Source: Neodiprion pinetum
Lineage: Eukaryota; Arthropoda; Insecta; Hymenoptera; Diprionidae
Reading direction: 5' to 3'
Assembly: GCF_021155775.2 (NCBI RefSeq)
Contig: NC_060234.1
Span: 39,739,026 to 39,803,025 of the forward strand
DNA: 64,000 nt
In this document: piece by piece, positions 63,168 through 64,000 of the stretch
Position numbering within the stretch: the first letter of the stretch is position 1
Layout: every line of letters begins with the position of its first letter
The notes under the pieces: generated by a model
What the model saw: the letters and a program-made list of their open reading frames with translations, nothing else
Told to the model about the DNA's origin: nothing
The model's database searches: none
Made by a program: the position numbers and the translations under genes

Positions 63168-63973
63168 TTAACACTGAACAACAGGCATATTTAGTACCAA
63201 CATCTGTAAATACAAAAAAATGAAAATGTCTGAAATGTTACCTATCAATGATTGAGGTGATGATAAGAATTCATTATTGCTACATTATTGACATTCCAAA
63301 AATTAAATTTTATTAAGGATTAATAAAATTTTTTTATCTCCAATCGAGTCATATCAAACACAAATTTGACTTCTTTGCATTTACGAATAGGGATTCATTT
63401 GAAGCTATAAGGATTTTATCTTTTAGTGTATTCCGAATAAAAAAGTTATGAGTTTGCAAGAGTAAAGTAGTTTACTTACGCCATTGATTGTGTCTAATGC
63501 TGCATCCACATTTTCTTGAGCAATGGAATATGGGACAAAGATATCGATCAAATAACCAGTTCTGTGAGCTTCCACTATTATTCGATCCTCACCAACATCG
63601 ACCGCCAAATCTTTTGAAGATAACTATAACAAAATATTTCAAAAATATGATAATTTATTGTACATATATACTGAGTAAAGATATTTAAATGAAAACATCG
63701 TACCACATTAGGCACTTTAAATTGTCCAACTAATTTCTCAACAGTTCCTTCCTTTGGTTCACGTAAAATTCTGTACTCAGGTATTCTTGAGTTCTTGAAG
63801 TTATTTCCATATACAGATTGAGCACTCAATGCGGATTTGGAAAGATTGATTGTTTCAGTTTCCAGTCTCGTTGGCCTTAAGTTATCACCTGTCAAGTCTT
63901 GAATAAGTGGTTTACGCATTGCGTTATTGACTTCTCGTTTCTCAATTCTGTGTTGCTGCAGCTTGCCCAGGGC
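63168..63973 (-). CDS. PIH1D1: PIH1 domain-containing protein 1, C-terminal part (partial gene)
   Basis: The last three exons (63973-63704, 63623-63480, 63203-63168) join in phase 0 and encode the final 149 residues plus stop. The rest continues beyond the right edge; an in-frame TAG just before 63973 forces the acceptor TTATTTAG. PIH1D1 is the adaptor of the R2TP complex (RUVBL1/2, RPAP3) that works with HSP90 to assemble PIKK kinases, snoRNPs and RNA polymerase II. The segment QQHRIEKREVNNAMRKPLIQ matches the linker after the PIH1 domain (QQN...RPRIQEL in human). VDVGEDRIIVEAHRTGYLID and IFVPYSI, then a tiny last exon MLVLNMPVV, match the CS-like C-terminal domain that binds RPAP3 (EIGENRLVM, YHLDAYIPL, LMVAMPLL in human). 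The N-terminal phosphopeptide-binding PIH domain is outside the window. PIH1D2-type paralogues are less likely. Confidence 0.85.
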
Positions 63974-64000
63974 CTAAATAATTTGTGTAGCATTGAAGAA

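Overview
The window looks like a piece of an AT-rich arthropod (most likely insect) nuclear genome. Protein-coding genes are split by short GT-AG introns. Microsatellites and homopolymers are everywhere, there is no operon structure, and one gene is a MADF-BESS regulator, a family strongly expanded in insects. CpG does not look depleted, and the overall texture (long GA, GAA and poly-G tracts, CpG-rich patches, small palindromic elements) would fit a hymenopteran. That last step is inference, not proof.

Only the right-hand 7 kb is clearly genic. It holds three well-supported genes: (i) a MADF-BESS putative transcription factor on the minus strand (57010-58495, three exons, 291 aa); (ii) sphingosine-1-phosphate phosphatase, Sgpp, on the plus strand (59973-61804, four coding exons, 448 aa, with all three lipid-phosphate-phosphatase motifs); (iii) the C-terminal half of PIH1D1, the R2TP/HSP90 co-chaperone adaptor, on the minus strand (63168-63973, three terminal exons, 5' part beyond the window). 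The MADF-BESS gene and Sgpp are head to head around a roughly 1.5-kb intergenic region with a CCAAT box. Sgpp and PIH1D1 converge. The three proteins have no evident joint pathway; this is an ordinary compact gene cluster.

The left 57 kb is a gene-poor, repeat-rich desert. It holds a few exon-like fragments: the best is a ZAD-like zinc-finger first exon at 41310-41385, then an unrecognised internal-exon-like reading frame at 45759-46033 (minus) and weaker ones at 2211, 25525, 29698 and 35992. It also has several non-autonomous DNA elements: a piggyBac-like MITE with TTAA flanks and CCCTAA termini (37619-37872), three large foldback elements (4886-5558, 27736-28266, 42745-43343), related dispersed copies at 21.7 and 47.1 kb, and a two-copy ~410-bp repeat (19.2 and 47.6 kb). 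A 46-bp-arm hairpin element lies at 9795-9967. On the minus strand at 26510-26540 there is a sequence resembling a hammerhead-ribozyme core of the type carried by Penelope-like retroelements. CpG-rich, stop-poor patches (about 3.1, 4.5, 14.5, 24.5, 28.6, 38.5, 48.2 and 53 kb) may be promoters or exons of long non-coding RNAs.

I found no CRISPR array, tRNA, rRNA or clear novel enzymatic system. The most noteworthy items are the foldback families, the piggyBac-like MITE, the orphan ZAD-like exon and the hammerhead-like core.
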